Assembly: GCF_002924365.1 (NCBI RefSeq)
Contig: NZ_PQWB01000063.1
Span: 18,643-54,191 of the forward strand
Direction of reading: 5' to 3'
Length of the DNA: 35,549 nt
DNA from: Chromobacterium alticapitis
Lineage (GTDB): Bacteria > Pseudomonadota > Gammaproteobacteria > Burkholderiales > Chromobacteriaceae
Position 1 is the stretch's first letter, and each line of letters begins with the position of its first letter. The notes under the pieces are model-generated. The model saw only the letters and a list, made by a program, of their open reading frames with translations. It was not told where the DNA came from and did no database searches. Below are positions 1-6,512 of this stretch, piece after piece. The position numbers were made by a program, and so were the translations under genes.

Positions 1-344
1 TGGCGCCGCGCAGCGCCGGCATGCTCCCCCGCATGCTGGCGGGCGCCGCCTTGGTGCTGGCCATCACCGGCCTGTCTTCCCGCCTGGGCCCAGGCCTGAG
101 CGGCCTGCTGGCCGTTTTTCCGGTACTGGGCAGCGTGCTGGCAGTATTCAGCCATCTCAGCGCCGGGCCGGCGGCCACCATACGCTTGCTGCGCGGCATG
201 GTGCGCGGCTTCTATGCCTTCATCGCCTTTTGCGCGGCGCTCGCGCTCGGACCGCTGCCTTCGCCGGCGGCCTTCGCGCTGGCCCTGGCCGCCGCCGTCG
301 CGGTTCAGGCCGCGGCGATGTGGCTGGGGCGCCATCGCCATTGA
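1..344 (+). CDS. Conserved integral membrane protein, 3' part only
   Basis: The reading frame is open to the left edge of the window, so the true start lies outside and only about the last 113 residues are visible. Those residues form several hydrophobic helices rich in Ala, Leu and Gly, separated by short Arg-containing loops (for example around the LRGMVRGF stretch). The protein ends in a short basic HRH tail. This is clearly a polytopic inner-membrane protein. The pattern of a Gly-Pro-Gly-Leu-Ser loop followed by a hydrophobic segment resembles uncharacterised membrane proteins common in proteobacteria, but I assign no transport function. It converges on satP and the two share a hairpin terminator. 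Confidence 0.6.
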   Translation, partial: APRSAGMLPRMLAGAALVLAITGLSSRLGPGLSGLLAVFPVLGSVLAVFSHLSAGPAATIRLLRGMVRGFYAFIAFCAALALGPLPSPAAFALALAAAVAVQAAAMWLGRHRH

Positions 345-349
345 AGCGC

Positions 350-384
350 AAACCGCCCCGCGGCCGGGGCCTGCGGGGCGGTTT
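350..384. terminator. Bidirectional hairpin between convergent genes
   Basis: A perfect 11-bp inverted repeat (350-360 with 374-384) encloses a 13-base GC-rich loop. The stem begins with AAA and ends with TTT, so it can act as a rho-independent terminator on either strand. It lies between the stop codon of the membrane protein and the stop codon of satP. Confidence 0.75.
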
Positions 385-402
385 GGGCAAAACAAGCCAG
401 GA

Positions 403-975
403 TCAGCGCGCGCCGATAGGCAGGACAGTGCGGCCGTACTGCTCGTTCAGCACTGTGGCCATCGCCAGATAGATGGCGCTGGCGCCGCAGATGATGCCTT
501 CGAAGCCCGCGATCATGCCGAGGAAGGCGCTGCCGGTGAAGTCGCGCGCCGCCAGCAAGAAAAACAGCACGGTCAGCGAGGCGAACACGAACTGCTTGAC
601 CCGCGGATAGCGGACCGTGCCGGCCAGCATGAACAAGGTAAACACGCCCCACAACAGCAGATACCAGGCCATATAGCCTTCCGGCGTGGCCTCGGCCACG
701 CCCAGCTTGGGCAGCACCAGCAGCAACACCAGGCTCAGCCAGAACAGGCCATAGGACAGAAAGGCGGTGACGCCGAAAGTGTTGCCGCGGCGAAACTCCA
801 TGATGCCGGCGATGATTTGCGCCAGGCCGCCGTAACACAGGCCCATCGCCAACACCATGGCGCTGATCGGATAGAAGCCGGCATTGTGGATATTGAGCAG
901 GATGGTGGTCATGCCGAAGCCCATCAGGCCCAGCGGGGCCGGATTGGCCAGGTTTTCACTCACAGAACGTTCCAT
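403..975 (-). CDS. satP: Acetate/succinate:proton symporter SatP (YaaH family)
   Basis: This 190-residue protein is an inner-membrane acetate and succinate uptake carrier of the GPR1/FUN34/YaaH (AceTr) family. The family signature NPAPLG is at residues 11-16, followed by six predicted membrane helices. It ends in the conserved ASAIYLAMATVLNEQ-type segment and the GRTVLPIG tail, closely matching E. coli SatP (188 residues). A TTG-initiated extension to 999 is possible. However, a promoter just upstream would start transcription at about 1002, leaving almost no leader for that start, so the ATG at 975 is preferred. It is divergent from the carbonic anhydrase gene, a loose metabolic match since both handle small C1/C2 acids; that link is inference. 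Confidence 0.93.
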   Translation of the reverse strand: MERSVSENLANPAPLGLMGFGMTTILLNIHNAGFYPISAMVLAMGLCYGGLAQIIAGIMEFRRGNTFGVTAFLSYGLFWLSLVLLLVLPKLGVAEATPEGYMAWYLLLWGVFTLFMLAGTVRYPRVKQFVFASLTVLFFLLAARDFTGSAFLGMIAGFEGIICGASAIYLAMATVLNEQYGRTVLPIGAR

Positions 976-1008
976 ATAAGTATGTGTTGATATTTTCAAA
1001 AAGGCGCG

Positions 1009-1037
1009 ATTCTAGGCACAAGCGCCACAACGCACAA
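1009..1037 (-). promoter_or_regulatory. Sigma-70-type promoter for satP
   Basis: On the minus strand a -35-like TTGTGC (1032-1037) is separated by 17 bases from a -10 TAGAAT (1009-1014). Transcription would begin near 1002, giving a leader of about 27 bases before the ATG at 975. Called by eye from hexamer match and spacing. Confidence 0.55.
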
Positions 1038-1252
1038 GCCGCCCGATCAAATGGCCGCGACTGGGATAAGATTGAATAGTGGCCGATTCGCCCCCATCTG
1101 GACGCCAAGCGCGGAGACGATTTCTATCCCTCCGCCGCGGCTGGTGGTAGCATGCCGCCCGGACTAGAGCAAAACCTCCAGAGCGCATTCACCTCTGCGC
1201 CCGCCGGACGCACAGGTGAATCCGTCCCGATATCCGCACAGGAAACCGCAAT

Positions 1253-1840
1253 ATGGACCGACTGCATACCCTGCTCGAACACAACCGCGCCTTCGTGGAA
1301 AACCGCGAGTACGAGCAATTCAAAACCGACAAGTTTCCCGGCAAGGGCCTGGCCATTCTGGCCTGCATGGACGCGCGCCTGGTGGAGCTGCTGCCCAAGG
1401 CCATGGGCCTGAAGAACGGCGACGTCAAGCTGATCAAGAACGCCGGCGCGCTGATCACCCACCAATGGGGTTCGGTGATGCGCAGCCTGATCGTCGCCGT
1501 CTACGAACTGCGCGCCGAGGAAATCTGCGTGGTGGCCCACCACGACTGCGGCATGCGCGCCATCGATCCGAACAAGGTGCTGGCCCACGCCCAGGAGCGC
1601 GGCGTCAGCGAAGAGACCATCGTCACCCTGCGCGGCGCTGGCATCGACCTGGACAACTGGCTGAAAGGCTTCGACAACGTTGCCGACAGCGTTCGCCATT
1701 CGGTGCACACCATACGCAACCACCCGCTGATGCCGAAAGACATCCCGGTGCACGGCATGGTGATCCACCCGTCCACCGGCCGCCTGGAAGTCATCGTCAA
1801 CGGCTACGGCGAAGGCGAAAAGGCTGCCGCGCCCGAATGA
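1253..1840 (+). CDS. Beta-class carbonic anhydrase
   Basis: This enzyme interconverts CO2 and bicarbonate in the cytoplasm. The 195-residue protein has the two beta-class zinc motifs. CMDAR starts at Cys38 and includes the Asp40/Arg42 dyad. HHDCG at 96-100 supplies His96 and Cys99 as the other zinc ligands. An ACAGGA ribosome site sits 9 bases before the ATG. Its stop overlaps the nadD start (ATGA), so the two are probably translationally coupled. It resembles the shorter bacterial and archaeal beta-CAs rather than E. coli Can or CynT. Catalytic activity is inferred from the intact ligands. Confidence 0.93.
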   Translation: MDRLHTLLEHNRAFVENREYEQFKTDKFPGKGLAILACMDARLVELLPKAMGLKNGDVKLIKNAGALITHQWGSVMRSLIVAVYELRAEEICVVAHHDCGMRAIDPNKVLAHAQERGVSEETIVTLRGAGIDLDNWLKGFDNVADSVRHSVHTIRNHPLMPKDIPVHGMVIHPSTGRLEVIVNGYGEGEKAAAPE

Positions 1841-2475
1841 GCCCACGCATCGGCGTCTTCGGCGGCACTTTCGACCCCATCCACCATGCGCACCTGCGCA
1901 TGGCGCGCGCCTTCGCCGCCGAGCTGCAGCTCGATGAAGTCCGGCTGATCCCGGCCGGACAACCGTATCACCGCGACCGCGGCCCCCACGCCAGCCCGGC
2001 CCAGCGGCTGGACATGGTCAGGCTGGCCATCGCCGGCGACGCCGCGCTCAGCGCCGACGCGCGCGAAGTCCGGCGCGACCGGCCGGCCTACACCGTGGAC
2101 ACGCTGCGCGAACTGCGCGCCGAACTGGGCGACAAAGCCGAGCTATGGTTCCTGATAGGCGGCGACTCGCTGGCCGCGCTGGACCGCTGGAAGGACTGGC
2201 GCGAGCTGTTCCCGCTCGCCAATCTCGCCGTCGCCATGCGCCCCGGCTTCGATCCCGCCGCCCTTCCCCCCGTGATCCGCCAAGAATGGCAGGCTCGCCA
2301 AGTCTCTGATTTTTCAAATCGAACGGCTTCCGGTACAATCCGCCCCCTGGCCCTGCCGCCGTTCGACCTGTCCGCCACCGCGCTGCGCGCGCGCCTGGCC
2401 GCCGACGAAGCGGTGGACGGCCTGATCGCCCCCGCCGTGCTGGCCTACATCCGCCAACACGGCCTATACCGGTAA
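1837..2475 (+). CDS. nadD: Nicotinate-nucleotide adenylyltransferase NadD
   Basis: NadD transfers AMP from ATP to nicotinate mononucleotide in NAD synthesis. The 212-residue protein starts with the nucleotidyltransferase signature GGTFDPIHHAHL (residues 9-20), which carries the catalytic HxGH-like histidines (here HHAH). GGDSLAALDRWKDW in the middle is typical of the family, and an LSATALRARL-type segment near the C-terminus replaces the usual SST-alR motif. The ATG overlaps the carbonic anhydrase stop by four bases. A low-GC patch around 2300-2340 inside the gene encodes an unusual SDFSNRTASG segment and contains a promoter-like sequence. nadD followed by rsfS and rlmH is a common bacterial order. 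Confidence 0.95.
   Translation: MSPRIGVFGGTFDPIHHAHLRMARAFAAELQLDEVRLIPAGQPYHRDRGPHASPAQRLDMVRLAIAGDAALSADAREVRRDRPAYTVDTLRELRAELGDKAELWFLIGGDSLAALDRWKDWRELFPLANLAVAMRPGFDPAALPPVIRQEWQARQVSDFSNRTASGTIRPLALPPFDLSATALRARLAADEAVDGLIAPAVLAYIRQHGLYR
2311..2339 (+). promoter_or_regulatory. Possible internal promoter for rsfS
   Basis: Within the 3' third of nadD, a TTTTCA (2311-2316) lies 17 bases before TACAAT (2334-2339), a good -10 match in an otherwise very GC-rich region. It would start transcription about 210 bases before rsfS. Only hexamer resemblance supports it. Confidence 0.35.
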
Positions 2476-2554
2476 GGCATTGCCCTACCCGCTCTTTATT
2501 GGTACCTCTTGCCGGCTCCTGCGCCTGCTAAGTACCGGCACAGGAAAAGGAATC

Positions 2555-2923
2555 ATGGAAATCCAAGAAATCAGCAAACTGGCAGTGGAAGCCCTGGAAG
2601 ACATCAAGGGCAAGGACATCATCGAGCTGGATACCAGCAAACTCACCTCGCTGTTCCAACGCATGATCGTCGCCACCGGCGACTCCAACCGCCAGGTCAA
2701 GGCGCTGGCCAACAGCGTGCAGGTGAAGCTGAAGGAAGCCGGCGTGGACATCGTCGGCAGCGAAGGCCACGAAAGCGGCGAATGGGTGCTGGTGGATGCC
2801 GGCGACGTGGTGGTGCATGTGATGCTGCCGGCCGTGCGCGACTACTACGACATCGAGGCGCTGTGGGGCGGCCAGAAGCCCAGCTTCGCGCCCGGCGCCG
2901 GCAAGCCGTGGTCGTCCGTCTAA
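2555..2923 (+). CDS. rsfS: Ribosomal silencing factor RsfS
   Basis: RsfS binds uL14 on the large ribosomal subunit and blocks subunit joining during starvation or stationary phase. The 122-residue protein has the whole family fold. It begins with an amphipathic helix (ISKLAVEALEDIKG), continues with the IIELDTSKLTSLFQRMIVATGDSNRQVKALA block, and reaches a conserved GEWVLVDAGDVVVHVM strand pair near residue 80. The DYYDIEALW motif lies in the C-terminal part. The ATG at 2555 is chosen because CAGGAAAAGGA precedes it at good distance; the longer frame starting at 2480 has no ribosome site and an atypical N-terminus. A terminator follows directly. Confidence 0.95.
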   Translation: MEIQEISKLAVEALEDIKGKDIIELDTSKLTSLFQRMIVATGDSNRQVKALANSVQVKLKEAGVDIVGSEGHESGEWVLVDAGDVVVHVMLPAVRDYYDIEALWGGQKPSFAPGAGKPWSSV

Positions 2924-2937
2924 ACGGCTGACCGAAT

Positions 2938-2967
2938 GGGCGGGCGCCAAGCCCGCCCTTTGTTTTT
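2938..2967 (+). terminator. Rho-independent terminator between rsfS and rlmH
   Basis: An 8-bp GGGCGGGC/GCCCGCCC stem with a 5-base loop is followed by TTTGTTTTT. It ends only 20 bases before the rlmH ATG, so rlmH would depend on readthrough or on a promoter of its own. Confidence 0.8.
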
Positions 2968-2987
2968 CCTTTCCTCCCGCACGCCCC

Positions 2988-3458
2988 ATGAAAATCACCA
3001 TACTCGCCGTCGGCACCAAGATGCCGCGCTGGGTCGACGAGGCCTATTCCGACTACGCCAAACGCTTCGGCCGCGACATCGCGCTGGAGCTGAAAGAGAT
3101 CAAGCCGGAGAAGCGCGGCGGCGGCGTCACCGCTGAAAAAGGCATCGCCGCCGAACACGAACGGCTGATCGCCGCCATTCCGCCGCGCGCGCGGCTGGTG
3201 GTGATGGATGAGCGCGGCAAGAACTGGACCTCGGTCAAACTGGCCGAAGGCCTAAAGGAATGGATGGCCGGCGGCGACGACGTGGTTTTCATCATCGGCG
3301 GCGCAGACGGACTGTCTCAAGAACTGAAACAGCGCGCCGACGTATTGCTGCAATTATCCGCGATGACGCTGCCGCACGGCATGGTGCGGGTGATGCTGGC
3401 CGAACAGATCTATCGCGCCTATTCGATACTGAACAATCACCCCTACCACCGGGAATAA
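2988..3458 (+). CDS. rlmH: 23S rRNA (pseudouridine-1915-N3)-methyltransferase RlmH
   Basis: RlmH is a SPOUT-class enzyme that methylates pseudouridine 1915 in helix 69 of 23S rRNA, using S-adenosylmethionine. The 156-residue length is standard. The trefoil-knot cofactor site is visible as IIGGADG (102-108) and the LPHGMVRVMLAEQIYRA stretch (128-144), and the protein ends with the invariant HPYHRE. The start has the typical MKITILAVGTKMP. It follows rsfS across a short terminator, as in many proteobacteria, although the terminator itself is noteworthy. Confidence 0.96.
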   Translation: MKITILAVGTKMPRWVDEAYSDYAKRFGRDIALELKEIKPEKRGGGVTAEKGIAAEHERLIAAIPPRARLVVMDERGKNWTSVKLAEGLKEWMAGGDDVVFIIGGADGLSQELKQRADVLLQLSAMTLPHGMVRVMLAEQIYRAYSILNNHPYHRE

Positions 3459-3533
3459 GCAGCGCCTGAGTCGCGGTCGCTGTCTGGCTTGGAGACTGCT
3501 GCTTGCCTTTCTGCTTTATATGCTGGCATCGAC

Positions 3534-3779
3534 CTATGCCTCTCTAGGCAGATACAGCCGTGCCAGCCCGCGCAAGCCGTAATAAACGAGTCACTGCGTT
3601 TGCTGCGCGAAACGGTCGGACAGTCAACCGGATAAAGTGCTGTCCAGCAGGCTGGCGCCGCGCAGCGGCATCAAGCCGTAATCGCCGTACATGGCAATGA
3701 AGTGAGTGCCGATATAGCCGTTAAGGAATGATGCTCTCAGACTAGCAAGCAGTCGGGCGCGACGACACGCCCGACGGAT
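3534..3779 (-). pseudogene. Decayed reading frame, unidentified
   Basis: On the minus strand one frame reads as protein-like sequence from about 3779 to a TAG at 3534-3536, interrupted by two TGA codons (3624-3626 and 3591-3593). The upstream piece contains NGYIGTHFIAMYGDYG and LMPLRGASLLDS; the last piece reads LVYYGLRGLARLYLP. The composition is unlike random antisense of a GC-rich region and all three pieces stay in one frame, which suggests a gene tail that has collected stop codons. No start or ribosome site is visible. I do not recognise the family. Confidence 0.4.
3752..3775. repeat. 8-bp inverted repeat near the HIT gene 3' end
   Basis: GTCGGGCG and CGCCCGAC flank an 8-base loop. No strong T-run follows on either strand, so it is at best a weak terminator for the minus-strand HIT-like gene. 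Confidence 0.4.
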
Positions 3780-3817
3780 TTATCCACAGCTTTAAGCCAA
3801 TTCCGAACTTATCCACA
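3780..3817 (+). promoter_or_regulatory. Pair of perfect DnaA-box 9-mers
   Basis: TTATCCACA occurs at 3780-3788 and again at 3809-3817, same orientation, 29 bases start to start. This is the high-affinity DnaA box of E. coli oriC. The pair lies in a relatively AT-rich gap just downstream of the HIT-like gene. No dnaA, dnaN, gidA or AT-rich unwinding element is nearby, so this does not look like oriC. It could titrate DnaA or be coincidental. Confidence 0.4.
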
Positions 3818-3839
3818 ATTTTGCGGACAAGCCCGCAGC

Positions 3840-4280
3840 CTAGCTGGCCGAGGCCATGCGCCTCAGGCTTTGCGCCGTAGCTTGCAGCGCCATCTCTTCC
3901 TGCTCGGTCAACGCTCTTTCGCAATAGATCCGGCTTAGAAATAAAATGGCATCATTGCCATCCGGCTCTTCGGCATAGTCGGGATGGGCCTTGATTTCAT
4001 CCAGCAGGCTGGCCGTAATCGGCGCCACATGGAAATGACAGCTAAAGCCGCTAGTGAAACCGAGTTTGTACAAGACAACCTTGTAAGGCAGATATGCCTG
4101 CCGCAGCAATATTTCAGCTTTTTTGAGCGCGCCACCCAGGTCTTGCAATGCCGCGCCACTTAGCTGATGCAGCTCGGCGGCCTGCTGCTTGGAGGACAGG
4201 ATTAAATAGCCCGGATACCGGGCGTCGCGCCTATGGGTCGCTTGCCAATGATCGGTTTCAAAAATCCGCAGCGCACTCAT
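3840..4280 (-). CDS. HIT-like (histidine triad family) protein
   Basis: The 146-residue protein resembles small histidine-triad nucleotide-binding proteins. It has an N-terminal strand with RYPGYLILSSK (21-31), a long helix, and a C-terminal SCHFHVAP segment (80-87). Anchoring on the proline, His82 and His84 match the second and third histidines of HxHxHxxP, while the first is Ser80. The nucleophile position is kept but the triad is incomplete. The ATG at 4280 overlaps the LysR stop (ATGA), so the gene is coupled to its regulator. A longer frame to 4364 would run into the LysR gene and has no support. Substrate unknown. Confidence 0.65.
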   Translation of the reverse strand: MSALRIFETDHWQATHRRDARYPGYLILSSKQQAAELHQLSGAALQDLGGALKKAEILLRQAYLPYKVVLYKLGFTSGFSCHFHVAPITASLLDEIKAHPDYAEEPDGNDAILFLSRIYCERALTEQEEMALQATAQSLRRMASAS

Positions 4281-5158
4281 ACGCGCGCCTTGCAATTTTG
4301 CTGTTGTCGCATGAAACCCAGCAAGGCCTCCAGCCTGGCGGACAAGCCGCGCGACGCGGGCCACAGCAGTTGCAGCGACATGACCTCGCCGCGTTCGCTA
4401 TTCAATAAGGGCCGCAGGCTGCCATCTTCCAGTTCGCGCAGGATGGAAATGTCCGGCAGGCAGGCGATGCCCTGTCCTCGCAATGCAAAATCCAGCCGCG
4501 CATGCACGCTGTTGCACACCAGCGCGCGCGGCCACTCGGCATCGACCAAGGGCCATGCCTCCAGTTTGCCGCTATTGGGCGAGCGGTAATGGATCAGCTG
4601 ATGGTCGGCCAATTGCGCCGCGGAGGTCGGCATGCCATGCCGCGCCAGATAGTCCGGCGCGGCGACGATGAGGCGGCGGAATCCCGGCAAGGCCAGGCTG
4701 CGCAGCTTGCCTATGCCGCCCTCGCCCACCCGGATGGCCGCGTCGAAGCCTTCTTCGATGATGTCCACGTTGCGCTCGCTGTAATCCAGCTCCAGCGACA
4801 CCTCGGGATAGCGTCGCCGGAAAGCCGCCAGCTCCGCCATCATCACTCCTCCTATCGGCGGCAAGCTCAAGCGCAACACGCCGCTAGGCCGGCTGCTGGA
4901 CTGCTCCAGCTCCGCGCGCATCGCAGCGGCCTCTTCCAACATGCGCCTGCCTCGGCTCAATACCGTTTCCCCCTCCGCCGTCAGCGCCAATGCGCGGGTG
5001 CTGCGCTGCAGCAACCGCACGCCAAGCTCGGCCTCCAGCCGGCTGATCCGCTTGCCCACTGCCGACGCCGACACGCCCAATAGCCGCCCAGCGCCGACAA
5101 AGCTGCCCTGCTCGGCCACCGCGATGAAGACCGCCAATTCGCCCAATGAAGCCAGCAC
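4277..5158 (-). CDS. LysR-type transcriptional regulator
   Basis: This 293-residue protein has the classic layout. A winged helix-turn-helix (about residues 4-62) contains FVGAGRLLGVSASAVGKRISRLEAELGVRLLQR. A linker helix follows, then a substrate-binding domain starting near LRLSLPPIGG. The GTG at 5158 is preferred: AAAGGAGGGC sits just before it and it gives the usual N-terminus LASLGELAVFIAVAEQGSF, whereas the ATG at 5194 has no ribosome site. It is divergent from an MFS exporter and separated by a dyad, the normal arrangement when a LysR regulator controls the neighbouring gene. The effector is unknown. Confidence 0.93.
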   Translation of the reverse strand: MLASLGELAVFIAVAEQGSFVGAGRLLGVSASAVGKRISRLEAELGVRLLQRSTRALALTAEGETVLSRGRRMLEEAAAMRAELEQSSSRPSGVLRLSLPPIGGVMMAELAAFRRRYPEVSLELDYSERNVDIIEEGFDAAIRVGEGGIGKLRSLALPGFRRLIVAAPDYLARHGMPTSAAQLADHQLIHYRSPNSGKLEAWPLVDAEWPRALVCNSVHARLDFALRGQGIACLPDISILRELEDGSLRPLLNSERGEVMSLQLLWPASRGLSARLEALLGFMRQQQNCKARV

Positions 5159-5208
5159 ATGCCCTCCTTTCCCAAGCGGCAAGTGTAGCGCCATTCATGC
5201 CAAATGAT

Positions 5209-5223
5209 TCCGCAAAGTGCGGA
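5209..5223. promoter_or_regulatory. Candidate LysR operator
   Basis: A perfect dyad TCCGCA-AAG-TGCGGA lies in the 134-base gap between the divergent LysR and MFS genes. Its T-N13-A form is near the LysR-type T-N11-A consensus. It sits about 50 bases from the LysR start and 70 from the MFS start. Confidence 0.5.
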
Positions 5224-5292
5224 GCGCCGCCCGGCTGTTTCCCGTCGCCGCCGCCGTTTAGGCTGATGGTTTTCTTCCCTGCAAAGAGAGCC

Positions 5293-6468
5293 ATGTCTGC
5301 TACTCGCCTGTTGAGCCCCGCCCTGTTGACGCTGGCGGCAGCCGCCTTCGCCATCGGCACTGCCGAATTCGTCATCATGGGATTGCTGCCCCTGATCGCC
5401 GCCGACCTGCGCATCGACCTGCCCCGCGCCGGCCATCTGGTTTCCGGCTATGCGCTGGGCGTGGTCGCCGGCGGCCCGCTGCTGGCCAAGCTGATCGCCC
5501 GCCAGGAAGAGAAACGCGCGCTGAGCGGACTGATGCTGATCTTCATCGCCGGCAATCTGGCCTGCCTGCTGGCGCCCAGCTTGTGGCTGCTGCTGCTGGC
5601 GCGGGTGCTTACCGCCCTCAGCCACGCCAGCCTGATCGGCGCGGCGGCGGTGATGGCGGCGCGGCTGGCCCCGCCCGGCATGGCCGGCCGAGCGATGGCG
5701 CTGATGTTCAGCGGCATGACGCTGGCCAATGTGCTGGGCGTGCCGGCTGGCGCCTGGCTGGGCCAATGGGCCGGCTGGCGCGCGACTTTCGCCGCGGTCG
5801 CCGCGCTGGGTTTGCTCACCCTGTTTTTGATCCGAAGGCTATTGCCGACGCAAGCCGGCGAAGCACGCAGCGGCAAGCCGCAAGCGCGTTTGCCGGCCCG
5901 CGCGTGGCTAGCGTTGCTGGCCAGCGTCTTGGCCGCCGCCAGCATGTTCGCTTTCTTCACCTATCTGGTGCCGACCTTGACCCAGGTCGGCGGCTTGCCA
6001 GAGAAGTACGCCAGCGCTGCCTTGCTGCTCTGCGGCGCAGGCCTGGTGGCGGGCGGCTGGCTAGGCGGCCGTCTGGCGGATGGCAAACTGGAGCGGGCCT
6101 TGATCCTGACCTTGGCCTGGCTGTGCGCCAGCCTGGCCGCTTTCCATCTGCTGGCGGCGCAGTTGGCCGCCGCGCTGGCACTGATGACGCTGTGGGGCGG
6201 TCTGGCTTTCGCGCTGTGCATGCTGCTGCAAGCACTGGCCATCCGCCTGGCGGGCGAGGCTGCGGAGCGGGCCTCCGCCTTCAATGTCGGGGCATTCAAT
6301 CTGGGCAATGCCTTGGGCGCCTGGCTGGCGGGCCGGCTGCTGGAACATGGCGGCGCGCTGGCGCACACCAGCTTGTTGGCCGCAGGCTTGGCGGGACTGA
6401 CTCTGCTGCTGGCGCTGTTCATCGCGCGCCATCCACGGGATAAAGACCACGCGCTGGCTCAAGCATAA
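5293..6468 (+). CDS. MFS transporter, DHA1-type efflux permease
   Basis: This 391-residue protein has about 12 membrane helices, typical of the drug:H+ antiporter-1 family. The N-terminal FAIGTAEFVIMGLLPLIAADL is the hallmark of the AraJ/YdhP/sugar-efflux group. GYALGVVAGGPLLAKLIAR leads into the loop 2-3 region, and the central loop carries basic residues around QAGEARSGKPQAR. The ATG at 5293 follows AAAGAGAGCC; the frame continues upstream to 5146 but that extension overlaps the LysR gene. It is probably regulated by the divergent LysR protein. The substrate cannot be read from sequence; arabinose, purine or drug exporters are the usual annotations. Confidence 0.88.
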   Translation: MSATRLLSPALLTLAAAAFAIGTAEFVIMGLLPLIAADLRIDLPRAGHLVSGYALGVVAGGPLLAKLIARQEEKRALSGLMLIFIAGNLACLLAPSLWLLLLARVLTALSHASLIGAAAVMAARLAPPGMAGRAMALMFSGMTLANVLGVPAGAWLGQWAGWRATFAAVAALGLLTLFLIRRLLPTQAGEARSGKPQARLPARAWLALLASVLAAASMFAFFTYLVPTLTQVGGLPEKYASAALLLCGAGLVAGGWLGGRLADGKLERALILTLAWLCASLAAFHLLAAQLAAALALMTLWGGLAFALCMLLQALAIRLAGEAAERASAFNVGAFNLGNALGAWLAGRLLEHGGALAHTSLLAAGLAGLTLLLALFIARHPRDKDHALAQA

Positions 6469-6470
6469 AA

Positions 6471-6496
6471 AAACGGACCGCGAAAACGGTCCGTTT
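6471..6496. terminator. Bidirectional terminator between MFS and holA
   Basis: A perfect 10-bp stem (6471-6480 with 6487-6496) has a 6-base loop. It is flanked by an A-run on the left, so in the minus direction (end of holA) the stem is followed by a T-run of about seven. In the plus direction it follows the MFS stop within a few bases. Confidence 0.85.
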
Positions 6497-6512
6497 CTGA
6501 AGGATCTGGCAA

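Noticed and set aside
3459-3839. Chromosomal origin at the DnaA-box pair
   Set aside because: Only two boxes, no AT-rich unwinding region, and no dnaA, dnaN, rpmH or gidA nearby.
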